A DNA stretch of 64,000 bases from the NCBI RefSeq assembly GCF_021245725.1, contig NZ_JAJGSX010000022.1, forward strand, positions 62,001 through 126,000. The letters are read 5' to 3'. A program made the position numbers and the translations under genes. Source of the DNA: Pseudonocardia sp. TRM90224. GTDB lineage: Bacteria; Actinomycetota; Actinomycetes; Mycobacteriales; Pseudonocardiaceae. The notes beneath the pieces were generated by a model. It searched no databases, had not been told where the DNA came from, and saw nothing but the letters and a program-made list of their open reading frames with translations. This document shows positions 32,725-40,377 of this stretch, in pieces; the first letter of the stretch is position 1; every line of letters begins with the position of its first letter.

Positions 32725-33654
32725 CTACTGGGGCAGCAGTGAGGTGAGCAGGCGGCGCGTGTGCGGCTCGTCCAGCACCTCGCCGACCCACGCGGCCGCG
32801 GTGGCCTGGTCGGGGGAGCGCGAGTTGGGCTGCAGCCAGTCGCGTGCGCCCATCTCCGTGATGTGCCCGAGCTGCGCGATCAGCATCGAGAAGTGCCCGG
32901 TACGGGTCACGCGGGCGGGCCCGCCCGCAGCGGCGTAGGCGGCGGTGAGCGTGCGGGCCCGTCCGGGATCGGTTCGGCAGTACTCGAACAGCGCGCAGGC
33001 CAGCTCCTGACTCGGGTCGGCCCCGCCGCTGTTCTCCCAGTCGATCACGCACAGTCCGCCGTCGGGGGTGGGCAGGAGGTTGTCGGCCCACAGGTCGCGA
33101 TGGCAGCTGCGCAGCGTCTCGGGGGGCTCGATCCACGACTCCAGCGCGACCAGCTCGTCCCGCAGCGCCGCGAGCCGCCCGACGAACGGCGCGCCGGCAG
33201 CGCGCAGGTCGTCGAGGATCGCGTCCCACGCCGCCGCACCGACGGGTTCGCGGTACCACGGGTGCAGCTCACCGGGCTCTTCGAACGGCACGCGGTGCAT
33301 GGTCGCGATCACCGCGCCGACGAGCTCGGGGTCGACCATCGGGTCGGGCGAAAGCAGGTCGACCCAGCCGTAGACCCGCACCTGCCGGTCGCCGACGGTC
33401 GCCAGCACGGTCGAGCCCGTCGTGCGCCGCACCATCGGCGTCGGGACCCCCGCCGCATGGGCCGCCTCCTGGAAACGGGTGGCCGGACCGACCTCGGCCT
33501 CGCTGGTCGTGCCGAACGGGACCTTCACGGCCCATCGGCCGTCCGTGGTCTCGAGCTGCCAGACCTCGCCCTGTTTCCCGCGCGCGACGGGCGCCTCGGA
33601 GAGGCGTGCACTGCCGCCGAGGTCGAACAGCGCGGCGATATCGGCGGCGTGCAT
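32725..33654 (-). CDS. Aminoglycoside phosphotransferase-family (APH) kinase
   Basis: 309 residues. The protein-kinase-like fold has WAVKVPFG (ATP-lysine strand), the catalytic loop SCHRDLWADNLL (HxDxxxxN) and CVIDWENSGGADP (metal-binding DxD-like). The family phosphorylates aminoglycosides, macrolides, choline, homoserine and other small alcohols. Nothing here indicates resistance specifically. It starts 9 bases after the F420-type oxidoreductase stop, so it is probably the last gene of that operon. Confidence 0.85.
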   Translation of the reverse strand: MHAADIAALFDLGGSARLSEAPVARGKQGEVWQLETTDGRWAVKVPFGTTSEAEVGPATRFQEAAHAAGVPTPMVRRTTGSTVLATVGDRQVRVYGWVDLLSPDPMVDPELVGAVIATMHRVPFEEPGELHPWYREPVGAAAWDAILDDLRAAGAPFVGRLAALRDELVALESWIEPPETLRSCHRDLWADNLLPTPDGGLCVIDWENSGGADPSQELACALFEYCRTDPGRARTLTAAYAAAGGPARVTRTGHFSMLIAQLGHITEMGARDWLQPNSRSPDQATAAAWVGEVLDEPHTRRLLTSLLPQ

Positions 33655-33663
33655 GCCGCCAGC

Positions 33664-34647
33664 TCACCACACGTGCCGGCGCAGCCGCGGCAGGACCTCG
33701 CTCCCGAGCAGCGTGATGCCGTGATCGTCGCTGAGGCCGTGGGGTGTGCCGAACTCGACGCGGGACACCCCGGCGTCGATCAACCGCTGCGCCTGCTCGG
33801 CCACGTGTTCCGGGGTGCCGGCGAAGGCGAACCGGTCGAGCATCGCGTCGGGGATCAGCTCGGCGAGCCGGTGGTGCTCGCCGTCGCGGGCGCACCGCTC
33901 GATCTCCGGGAGCAGCTCCGCCGGCACGTCGACGGTGGGGTCGAGCGCGGCGACCACGCCGAGGTACATCGCCACCTCGTGCCGGGCCCGCGCACGGGCC
34001 GCCCCGGCGTCCTCGTCTACTACGGTCACGGCGCCGGCGACGATCCCGAGCGCGTCGGTGCCCGCCCGCTCGCGGATGACCGCGACCATCTCGGGGTTCG
34101 CGGTGCCGCCGACCTTCACCTCGTCGGCGACCCGCCCGGCGAGCGCAACCATCCGCGGTCCCCACGCCCCGATCAGCACCGGCACCTTCGCCCGCCGGGT
34201 GGGATAGCTCAGGCAGGTGCCGGGGGCGAGCCGGAACACCTCGCCGTCGAACCCACCCCGATCGCCGGCGAGCAGCATGCCGATCACCGCGACGGCCTCC
34301 TCGACCGCACGCACCGGCCGGCGCCGCTCGACGCCGATCGTGTCGAGCCACGCGCCCTGCGCGAGCCCGAGGTACGCCCGGCCGGACGACACGAGGTCCA
34401 GCGCCGCGACCTGCCCCGCGATCTCGTAGGGATGCATCGTGAACGGGTTCCAGCACGCCGCGCCCAGCCGCACCCTGGTGGTCGCCTTCGCCATCTCCAG
34501 CAGCGGGACGATCGGCGGCTGGAACGTCAGGTCGCCGAAGACGCTCAGCACGTCGAAGTCGAACGATTCCGCGATGCCCGCCAGCTCGGCGTACCGACCC
34601 GGCGGCTTGTCGCCCTGCAGGCCGAGCCCGATGCTCGTCCGGTTCAC
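33664..34647 (-). CDS. LLM-class (luciferase-like) F420-dependent oxidoreductase
   Basis: 327 residues from a GTG at 34647 that overlaps the upstream stop (GTGA). The longer open frame upstream has no family similarity. The TIM barrel begins TSIGLGLQGDKPPGRYAELAGIAESFDFDVLSVFGDLTFQPPIVPLLEMAKATTRVRLG. The cofactor region is PVLIGAWGPRMVALAGRVADEVKVGGTANPEMV, typical of F420-using (MER-like) enzymes. The C-terminus FAGTPEHVAEQAQRLIDAGVSRVEFGTPHG also fits. It lies in an operon with a sodium:solute symporter, so it may oxidise or reduce the imported compound. Confidence 0.85.
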   Translation of the reverse strand: MNRTSIGLGLQGDKPPGRYAELAGIAESFDFDVLSVFGDLTFQPPIVPLLEMAKATTRVRLGAACWNPFTMHPYEIAGQVAALDLVSSGRAYLGLAQGAWLDTIGVERRRPVRAVEEAVAVIGMLLAGDRGGFDGEVFRLAPGTCLSYPTRRAKVPVLIGAWGPRMVALAGRVADEVKVGGTANPEMVAVIRERAGTDALGIVAGAVTVVDEDAGAARARARHEVAMYLGVVAALDPTVDVPAELLPEIERCARDGEHHRLAELIPDAMLDRFAFAGTPEHVAEQAQRLIDAGVSRVEFGTPHGLSDDHGITLLGSEVLPRLRRHVW

Positions 34648-34970
34648 GTGAGCTCGTCCGTGCTGATCCGGACCGTCCCGGTGCGCTCGATCCGCATGAT
34701 CAGCCGCTCGTCGGGGTCGGGGCAGCAGGCCAGCGAGTCGCGCTCCAGCCAGTCGCCGTCGGGCAGCTTGCGCTGCTTGGCCGGCAGGAGCGGCAGCACG
34801 GCCTGCAGCGCGTAGATGCAGAAGTGGTGCCCTTCGGGAATGCGGAGGCGGCAGCTGTCGGTCAGCTCGACGTAGTCGCCGACCCGCATCCCGCACACCG
34901 AGCGGCCTTCGATCCGGTCGACGGTGACCCGCAGGTCGTACAGCTCCGTCACCGGGTTCTCGCTGGTCAT
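34644..34970 (-). CDS. Small cysteine-containing protein, TIGR04076-like
   Basis: 108 residues. The ATG overlaps the symporter stop (ATGA) and the stop overlaps the oxidoreductase GTG, so all three genes are coupled. It starts YDLRVTVDRIEGRSVCGMRVGDYVEL and contains HHFCIYALQAVLPLLPAKQRKLPDGDWLERDSLACCPDPDERLIMRIERTG. The pattern of a beta-rich start, a Cys and then a FCxYALxAVLP helix resembles the TIGR04076 family, whose function is unknown. The cysteines could bind metal or act in redox chemistry. Confidence 0.65.
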   Translation of the reverse strand: MTSENPVTELYDLRVTVDRIEGRSVCGMRVGDYVELTDSCRLRIPEGHHFCIYALQAVLPLLPAKQRKLPDGDWLERDSLACCPDPDERLIMRIERTGTVRISTDELT

Positions 34971-36454
34971 GACGGCACCGCCGCGGGTACGGCGCCCGGG
35001 ATGCCGACGGCGATCTCGGCCGGCTCCGGCGCCGGTGTGCAGAGGCTGACGACGACCACCACCACAGCGTTGATCACCATCGCGATCAGGCCCGGCTCCC
35101 ACTCCGGCATGTTCGTCGACCAGAAGTCGGCGGCGAACGGCGCCAGCAGCGCGACGAACCCCGCCACGATCCCGAGCAGCACCCCGACCGCGGTCGTCCG
35201 GCGCCACAGGAAGGCGAGGAAGACGCCCGGCGCGAGCATTCCGATCGCCGAGTACGAGTAGAGCAGGATCTCGACGAGCGACTCGCTGTTGCCCAAGGTC
35301 AGCCACACGGCGACGGCCGCGAACGCGATCATCGACAACCGTGAGGCCAGCAACGCACCGCGGTCGGTCAACGCGGGCCGCAGTGGCCGGAGCACGTTGC
35401 GGGCGAAGATCGAGCCGGTGGTCAGCAGCAGCACCGAGCCCGGCGCGAGCGCGAGCAGGAAGCACGTCCCGGCGAGCAGCCCGACCACCCACGACGGGTA
35501 CGTCGTGGCGACGAACTGGAGCAACGCGCCGTTCGAGCCCGCCTCGCCTGGCTGCGTGCCGGCGAGCAGCGCGCCGAACCCGAGCAGGATGATGAAGAAG
35601 TAGGCGAGCGAGTAGAGCGGCTGCCAGATCGCGTTGCGCCGGATCGCGGTGGCCGAGCTGGCCGTGAACGACACCTGGAACAGGTGCGGGAACACCCAGT
35701 TGCCCAGCGCGACGTTCAACGCCGAGGTCATCAGCCAGATCGTCGTCGTCGGCGCGTTGGGATCGAGCCCAGGCAGCTTGCCGATGCCCGGGTGCTGCTC
35801 CCCGACCAGCCGGAACACGTCGAGCAGCGACGACGCGCCGACCTTGCTCGCCACCGTCGCCGCAAGCAGCACCACGACAACCACGACGAGCACGTCCTTG
35901 ACCGCCGCGGAGAAGACGGCCGAGCGCATGCCGACCACCAGCACGAACGCGAGCATCAGCACAGCGCCGAGCACCACGGCGACGGTCGGCGGCACGGCAG
36001 GCCCGAGCGCGAGGCGCACCACGAGCTCCAGGCTGACCAGCTGGATCTGCACGTAGACGACGAGCGCCGCGATCCCGACGACACCGGTCACGACACCCAG
36101 CCACGGCGCGCCGTACCGGGCGGCGAAGAAGTCCGGCTCGGTGATCAGCCCGTGCCGCCGGCCCGCCTTCCAGATCTTCGGCATGAGCCAGTAGCCGATC
36201 GCGTAGCTGAGCGACACCGACGTGAACGCGAGGTAGGCGGGCGCGCCCATCGCCCAGGCGTAGCCGGAGATGCCGAGCAGCGCGAAGATCGTGTAGATCT
36301 CGCCGGCGTTCATGAACCAGAAGAGCAGCGACCCGAAACCGCGGCCGCCGACGGCCCACGTGGTGAGCGTCGGTCGGGTGCTGGTCCGGCGGCCGTACGC
36401 GATCGAGCCGATGGCCGTGCCGATCACGATGACGAGCACCAGCGTGATGGCCAT
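34967..36454 (-). CDS. Sodium:solute symporter (SSS) family permease
   Basis: 495 residues, about 13 hydrophobic segments; the ATG at 36454 shares one base with the upstream stop. Helix 1 is followed by TTWAVGGRGFGSLLFWFMNAGEIYTIFALLG, and later ALAPGSVLLLTTGSIFARNVLRP matches the SSS sodium-binding helix region (LAP-S-SVLLTTG). The family imports sugars, amino acids, vitamins or organic acids with sodium. The small DUF3311-like protein encoded just upstream is a regular partner. Confidence 0.88.
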   Translation of the reverse strand: MAITLVLVIVIGTAIGSIAYGRRTSTRPTLTTWAVGGRGFGSLLFWFMNAGEIYTIFALLGISGYAWAMGAPAYLAFTSVSLSYAIGYWLMPKIWKAGRRHGLITEPDFFAARYGAPWLGVVTGVVGIAALVVYVQIQLVSLELVVRLALGPAVPPTVAVVLGAVLMLAFVLVVGMRSAVFSAAVKDVLVVVVVVLLAATVASKVGASSLLDVFRLVGEQHPGIGKLPGLDPNAPTTTIWLMTSALNVALGNWVFPHLFQVSFTASSATAIRRNAIWQPLYSLAYFFIILLGFGALLAGTQPGEAGSNGALLQFVATTYPSWVVGLLAGTCFLLALAPGSVLLLTTGSIFARNVLRPLRPALTDRGALLASRLSMIAFAAVAVWLTLGNSESLVEILLYSYSAIGMLAPGVFLAFLWRRTTAVGVLLGIVAGFVALLAPFAADFWSTNMPEWEPGLIAMVINAVVVVVVSLCTPAPEPAEIAVGIPGAVPAAVPS

Positions 36455-36687
36455 CAGTCGACCTCCTCGTCGACGATCCCGGCCTTGCGGTCGAGCACGA
36501 AGACCGTGCCGATCACCGCCGACGTCAGCAGGATCCCGAGCATCTGCCAGAACATCGGGAACGGGATGTGCAGCGGCGCGACCGGGACCTCGTTGACCAC
36601 CGGGATGAACGCCACCTGCCAGACGAACGGCAACACGAGCAGCCAGCGGTGGCGAGTGGACCGGCGGGCGGGCGTGGTTGCGGCCAC
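36454..36687 (-). CDS. DUF3311-like small membrane protein
   Basis: 77 residues from a GTG at 36687, chosen for the GGAG five bases upstream; the ATG at 36729 would lie inside the operator. Two hydrophobic helices (RWLLVLPFVWQVAFIPVVN and MFWQMLGILLTSAVIGTVFVLD) and an acidic tail fit DUF3311, proteins found next to SSS transporters. It is first in the operon and overlaps the symporter by one base (TGATG). It is likely an accessory subunit. Confidence 0.75.
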   Translation of the reverse strand: MAATTPARRSTRHRWLLVLPFVWQVAFIPVVNEVPVAPLHIPFPMFWQMLGILLTSAVIGTVFVLDRKAGIVDEEVD

Positions 36688-36709
36688 AGCGGCTCCTGGG
36701 ATGAACAAG

Positions 36710-36728
36710 TGTGCAGTGAGACTGCACA
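36710..36728. promoter_or_regulatory. Operator TGTGCAGT-GAG-ACTGCACA
   Basis: A perfect 8-bp inverted repeat with a 3-bp centre lies in the divergent gap between the DUF3311/SSS operon and the XRE-cupin regulator. Related TGCAG/CTGCA half-sites recur nearer the regulator start (GCTGCACA near 36753; TGTGCAGGCACACTGCA near 36794-36810). The XRE protein is the likely ligand, controlling both directions. Confidence 0.65.
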
Positions 36729-36820
36729 AGGTGCGGCGACGGTACGGTCAGTGCTGCACATTGGTCAAGCACATCGGTCAAGCTCTGCAAAGATGTGCAG
36801 GCACACTGCATGGGGTGACG

Positions 36821-37357
36821 ATGATCGGTGACCAGCTCCGCGAGCTCCGCAGCACCCGTGGCCTGAGCCTGCGCGCGCTCGCGGCCGAGGCGGGCGTCTC
36901 CGCGACGTTGCTCAGCCAGGTCGAGCGCGGCGTCACCGAGCCGAGCCTGGCGACGCTGCGCAGGCTCGCGGCGGTGTTCGGCGAGTCGGTCGCGTCGCTC
37001 TTCGAGGACCGCGCAGCCCCCTCGGTGTGGCTGAGCCGCCCCGGTGAGCGGTCCGTGCTGCGCGGGCCGCGGGGCCAGATCGGGTACGAGCGGCTCACTC
37101 CGGGCAACGGGCAGATGGAGGTGCTGCGCGGCGTGCTCGAACCCGGCGAGGCGATCAGCTCCGAACCGTGGAGCCACGCGTCGCTGGAGTGCGCGTTCGT
37201 CGTCGCGGGGACGCTCACCGTCGAGCTCGACGGCGCGGCCCGCACCGTCGCGGCGGGGGAGGCGCTCACGTTCGACTCCCGCCTGCCCCACCGCTACCTG
37301 AACACGGGCGCAACAACCGTGGAGTTCCTGATCTCAGTGGCGCCACCCACCCCGTGA
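36821..37357 (+). CDS. XRE-family regulator with C-terminal cupin domain
   Basis: 178 residues; the ATG at 36821 is preferred, with GTG at 36815 in frame. Residues 1-66 form a Cro/CI helix-turn-helix (LRELRSTRGLSLRALAAEAGVSATLLSQVERGVTEPSLATLRRLAAVFG). Residues ~100-175 are a cupin (ECAFVVAGTLTVELDGAARTVAAGEALTFDSRLPHRYLNTG), a small-molecule sensor. Divergent from the SSS operon with a shared TGTGCAGT dyad, it probably senses the transported compound. Confidence 0.9.
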   Translation: MIGDQLRELRSTRGLSLRALAAEAGVSATLLSQVERGVTEPSLATLRRLAAVFGESVASLFEDRAAPSVWLSRPGERSVLRGPRGQIGYERLTPGNGQMEVLRGVLEPGEAISSEPWSHASLECAFVVAGTLTVELDGAARTVAAGEALTFDSRLPHRYLNTGATTVEFLISVAPPTP

Positions 37358-37358
37358 C

Positions 37359-37421
37359 CGTCGACAACGACGTTCTGGCTGTTCTGAAACGTTCCAAACA
37401 ACCAGAACGTCGTTGTCGACG
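37359..37421. repeat. Long inverted repeat, family A copy 2
   Basis: CGTCGACAACGACGTTCTGG (37359-37378) pairs perfectly with 37402-37421 (20 bp). The 23-nt spacer has imperfect further complementarity. It begins one base after the XRE stop codon, between two rightward genes. The arm core GTCGACAACGAC and the following GGCTGTT are identical to copy 1 at 1742-1806. Confidence 0.85.
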
Positions 37422-37455
37422 CAGTTCCGTGCGCCGCAGCTGGCACGATCTTGTG

Positions 37456-38322
37456 ATGCACGTCGAACGTCACGGCACCGGCTCTCCCACCGTGCTGCTC
37501 GAAGCGGGGGTGGGGCACCACAGTGCCTATTGGGGTGTGGTGCCGGAGCTGCTCGCCGCGACGACGTCGGTGGTGACCTACGACCGGCGGGGTTACGGCC
37601 GCAGCCCCGCCCGGCGGGCCGCGCCGAGCGTGGCGTCATACCTCGCCGATCTGGAGGCGGTGCTGGCGCTGTGCGACGACGGTCCGTTGGTGCTGGTCGG
37701 GCACTCGCTCGGTGGGTTCCTGATCCGGGCCGCGGCGGCTGCCCACCCCGAGCGGGTCGGCGCGCTGGTCTTCGTCGACAGCGCGACGGAGAACGAGATG
37801 GACGGTCTCCCGGAACGCGCGCGGCGGCTCGACGCGCTAGGCCCGTGGCTCATGTTGATCAATGCCGGCGTGGCGGCGACCGGCCTCGCCAGGTTGCCCG
37901 CCGTGGCTCGCCGCGTGGACCAGGAGTTCGCCGGGTTCCCACCGCGGCAGCGTGCGGCGATCGTGGCCGACCAGGCGAGCACCCGGCACTGGCGGACGGC
38001 GAGCGCGGAGCTGCGGGCGTACGGCGGCTTCCGCGACCACGCGCTCGCACACCGCGCGGACCCGGTCTTCGCGAAGGTGCCGGTCACCGTCATCACCGCA
38101 ACCGTGTGGCCCGACGCCATGAGTCGCCAGCTCGGGATGTCGCCCGCCGAATACCGCGATCAGCACCTGCGCAGCCAGCGCGAGGCGTTCGAGGCGCTGG
38201 CGCCGGAGGCCAGGTTCGTCGCCGCCGAGCGGAGCGGGCACGTCGTGCAGCACGACGAGCCGGAGCTGGTCGTCACGGAGGTCGAACGCCTCGTCGCGGA
38301 GTTGCGGCAGCCCGCCGGCTGA
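37456..38322 (+). CDS. Alpha/beta hydrolase (serine nucleophile)
   Basis: 288 residues from the ATG at 37456. VLLEAGVGHHSAYWGVV (oxyanion strand), VVTYDRRGYGRSPA, nucleophile elbow VLVGHSLGGFLIRAAA and catalytic His in ERSGHVVQHDEPELV give a complete Ser-His-acid hydrolase. Flanked by repeats A2 and B2, it sits as a single-gene unit. Substrate unknown. Confidence 0.85.
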   Translation: MHVERHGTGSPTVLLEAGVGHHSAYWGVVPELLAATTSVVTYDRRGYGRSPARRAAPSVASYLADLEAVLALCDDGPLVLVGHSLGGFLIRAAAAAHPERVGALVFVDSATENEMDGLPERARRLDALGPWLMLINAGVAATGLARLPAVARRVDQEFAGFPPRQRAAIVADQASTRHWRTASAELRAYGGFRDHALAHRADPVFAKVPVTVITATVWPDAMSRQLGMSPAEYRDQHLRSQREAFEALAPEARFVAAERSGHVVQHDEPELVVTEVERLVAELRQPAG

Positions 38323-38334
38323 CCACCGGCCAAC

Positions 38335-38403
38335 AACTTCCCCACCGTTTTGTGCACTTGCGCGCCGTTTCGGCGCGCATCCACCCAAAACGGTGGGGAA
38401 GTT
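38335..38403. repeat. Long inverted repeat, family B copy 2
   Basis: AACTTCCCCACCGTTTTG (38335-38352) pairs perfectly with 38386-38403 (18 bp), and inside it TGCGCGCCG-TTT-CGGCGCGCA forms a second perfect 9-bp hairpin. It lies between the convergent hydrolase and TerD-vWA genes. It shares its arms with copy 1 (32653-32720), but the loop sequence differs. Confidence 0.85.
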
Positions 38404-38425
38404 CGGGCCGCCCGGGCCGCTGCGG

Positions 38426-39808
38426 TCAGACGGGGAGCAGTCCCGCGTTGCGCGCGGCGGTGAGCCAGCCGGGGTACTCGGTCATGAGCAGGTCGTAGAG
38501 CTGCTCGTCGGGGATGTTCGACGGGTCGTTCACACCGAAGAAGTCGGCGTTGTCGATGGCACGGCCGGGCAGGTCGTCGAGCGACTCCAGGAACGTGAAC
38601 TGGCTGTCGGCGAGCCGGGCGAGCAGCCCGCGCTTCGTCCCGGTGGCGTCCACCGACTTGCTCGACGGGCCGATCGCCATGAACTGCCAGAAGATCGGTT
38701 CGTGGGAGGAATACCGGAGCTGGTCCTCGGTCGACTTCCGGTCCTGCGTCGCGCCGTCGGTGACGAACATGACGTACACCGGGTAGCTGTCGGCGAACGG
38801 CTGGTTGCGCGGGCCCGAGCCGCCGAAGTAGCGCTCGCGGATCAGGCGCATCGCCGCTGCGTAGTTCGTCCCGCCCTCCAGACGCCGGCGGGAGATCATG
38901 GTCGGCACGTAGCTCGCGTGGTTCGCGAGGTTCACCGGCGGTTCCTCGTAGCCGTGCTCGCCGAAGAGGAAGACGTCGACCTCGCCGTTGTCGTCGAACC
39001 GCAATCCGAGCGCGAGGATCCGCTCGACGAGCGCCTGGATCTTGCCCGACCGGTACAGGCTCGTCATCGAGGCGGAGATGTCCAGGCACAGTGCGACCCG
39101 TGCGGTGTGCTCGCCGAGCCCGCGCTTCTCCAGGCTGACCGCGGCGCGCTTCGTCAGGTCGAGCAGCTGGGGCGACTGCGCGCCCACCCGCTTCTCCATG
39201 TCGATCAGCTTCTGCTTCTTCAAGCTGACGCCGGGCTGGGCGGGTGCCTGCGCCGGAGCGGCGGCGGGCTGGGCAGCGGGCTGGACGGTCGGTTCGGGGG
39301 CCGGCTCTTCGTCGATGGAGACCCCGAAGTCGGTGGCGAACCCGGCGAGACCACTCGCGTACCCCTGCCCGATCGCCCGGAACCGCCACGCGCCCGAGCG
39401 CCGGTACAGCTCACCGAGCAGGAACGCCGTCTCCGCGGCCGCCCCGTCCACCGCGTAGCGGGCGAGGGTCGTCCCGCCGGAGGTGAGCTCGACGACCAGC
39501 CCCGACACCTCGCGGAACGGTTTGCCCTCCGCCGAGGCGCCGATCACGATCCGCTCGACCCCGGTTTCGACGCCGGGCAGGCGCACCTCGAGCGAGTCGG
39601 TCCTGGTTCCCGCGCCGGCGTGGCTCACGGCGCCGCTCGGGTGCTGGGGCTGCCCGTAGAAGACGAAGTCGGCGTCGGTGCGCACCTTGCCGTCGCCGCC
39701 CAGCAGCAGCGCTGACGCGTCGACGGTCGGGCCCGCCGCCCAGCTCACGACGACCGTCGTGGCCCCCGGCTCGCCGAGAACGACGTTCTGCCCTTTTGTC
39801 AGCTCCAT
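38426..39808 (-). CDS. TerD-domain/vWA-domain fusion protein (tellurite-resistance type)
   Basis: 460 residues. Residues 1-165 are a TerD calcium-binding-like beta sandwich (MELTKGQNVVL start; DADFVFYGQPQHPSGAVSHAG; ERIVIGASAEG; AETAFLLGELYRRSGAWRFRAIGQGYASGLAGFATDFG). A Pro/Ala linker (170-200) leads to a vWA domain (245-455) with the MIDAS motif DISASMTSLY and FVTDGATQDR. This combines TerD and TerF-like parts in one protein, usually linked to stress or phage defence and membrane-associated ter complexes. No other ter genes are nearby. Confidence 0.85.
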   Translation of the reverse strand: MELTKGQNVVLGEPGATTVVVSWAAGPTVDASALLLGGDGKVRTDADFVFYGQPQHPSGAVSHAGAGTRTDSLEVRLPGVETGVERIVIGASAEGKPFREVSGLVVELTSGGTTLARYAVDGAAAETAFLLGELYRRSGAWRFRAIGQGYASGLAGFATDFGVSIDEEPAPEPTVQPAAQPAAAPAQAPAQPGVSLKKQKLIDMEKRVGAQSPQLLDLTKRAAVSLEKRGLGEHTARVALCLDISASMTSLYRSGKIQALVERILALGLRFDDNGEVDVFLFGEHGYEEPPVNLANHASYVPTMISRRRLEGGTNYAAAMRLIRERYFGGSGPRNQPFADSYPVYVMFVTDGATQDRKSTEDQLRYSSHEPIFWQFMAIGPSSKSVDATGTKRGLLARLADSQFTFLESLDDLPGRAIDNADFFGVNDPSNIPDEQLYDLLMTEYPGWLTAARNAGLLPV

Positions 39809-39817
39809 GACGGCAGC

Positions 39818-40372
39818 CTATTGACTCCTCTCCGCCCGCCACTCCGGCGCCAGCACCGACCACACCTCGACGTCGAGTCGTTCGCCGCGGTGGTTGGTTC
39901 TCTCGCGCAGCACGCCGTCCCTCGTCATCCCCAGCCGACGCGCGACGGCGATGCTGGCCGCGTTCCCGGCCGCGACGAGCCACTCCACGCGGTGGATCCC
40001 GCGTTCCTCGACGGCCCAGTCGATCATCACGCGAACGGCTCGCGTGACGAGACCCCGCCCGACGGCAGCGGGCTCCAGCCAGCAGCCGGCCTCGGCGGTG
40101 CCGTTCGCGATGTCCATCGTCCTGAACAGGACACCGCCGACGAGAGTGCCGTCCAACCAGATGCCGGCGATCCGGCCGGCGTCGATGATGGCCTTCCGGG
40201 CGTAATCGTCGAGGAAGGCACGGCTGGACGCGGGATCCGTGATGAGGTCGGGGAGCACGATGAACCGTCCGATGAAATCCCGTCCGCGATCCATGTTGGC
40301 GAGCAGTTCCGGGGCCCGCCACGGCTCCAGCGGTCGCAGTTCGGCGCCGCTGCCCAGGGAGATCGAGTACAT
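39818..40372 (-). CDS. GNAT N-acetyltransferase, RimJ/RimL type
   Basis: 184 residues from the ATG at 40372; an in-frame GTG at 40381 overlapping the upstream hydrolase stop (GTGA) is an alternative. It has LRPLEPWRAPELLANMDRGRDFIGRFIVLPD, the acetyl-CoA strand EAGCWLEPAAVGRGLVTRAVRVMIDWAVEERGIHRVEWLVAAGNAASIAVARRLGMTRDGVLRE. This is a ribosomal-protein-acetyltransferase-like layout. It is probably co-transcribed with the upstream alpha/beta hydrolase. Confidence 0.85.
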   Translation of the reverse strand: MYSISLGSGAELRPLEPWRAPELLANMDRGRDFIGRFIVLPDLITDPASSRAFLDDYARKAIIDAGRIAGIWLDGTLVGGVLFRTMDIANGTAEAGCWLEPAAVGRGLVTRAVRVMIDWAVEERGIHRVEWLVAAGNAASIAVARRLGMTRDGVLRERTNHRGERLDVEVWSVLAPEWRAERSQ

Positions 40373-40377
40373 GGGGA

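Noticed and set aside
34648..34896. N-terminal extension of the F420-type oxidoreductase
   Set aside because: The extra residues are Arg/Ala-rich shadow sequence overlapping the TIGR04076-like gene; the GTG at 34647 with GTGA coupling explains the start better.
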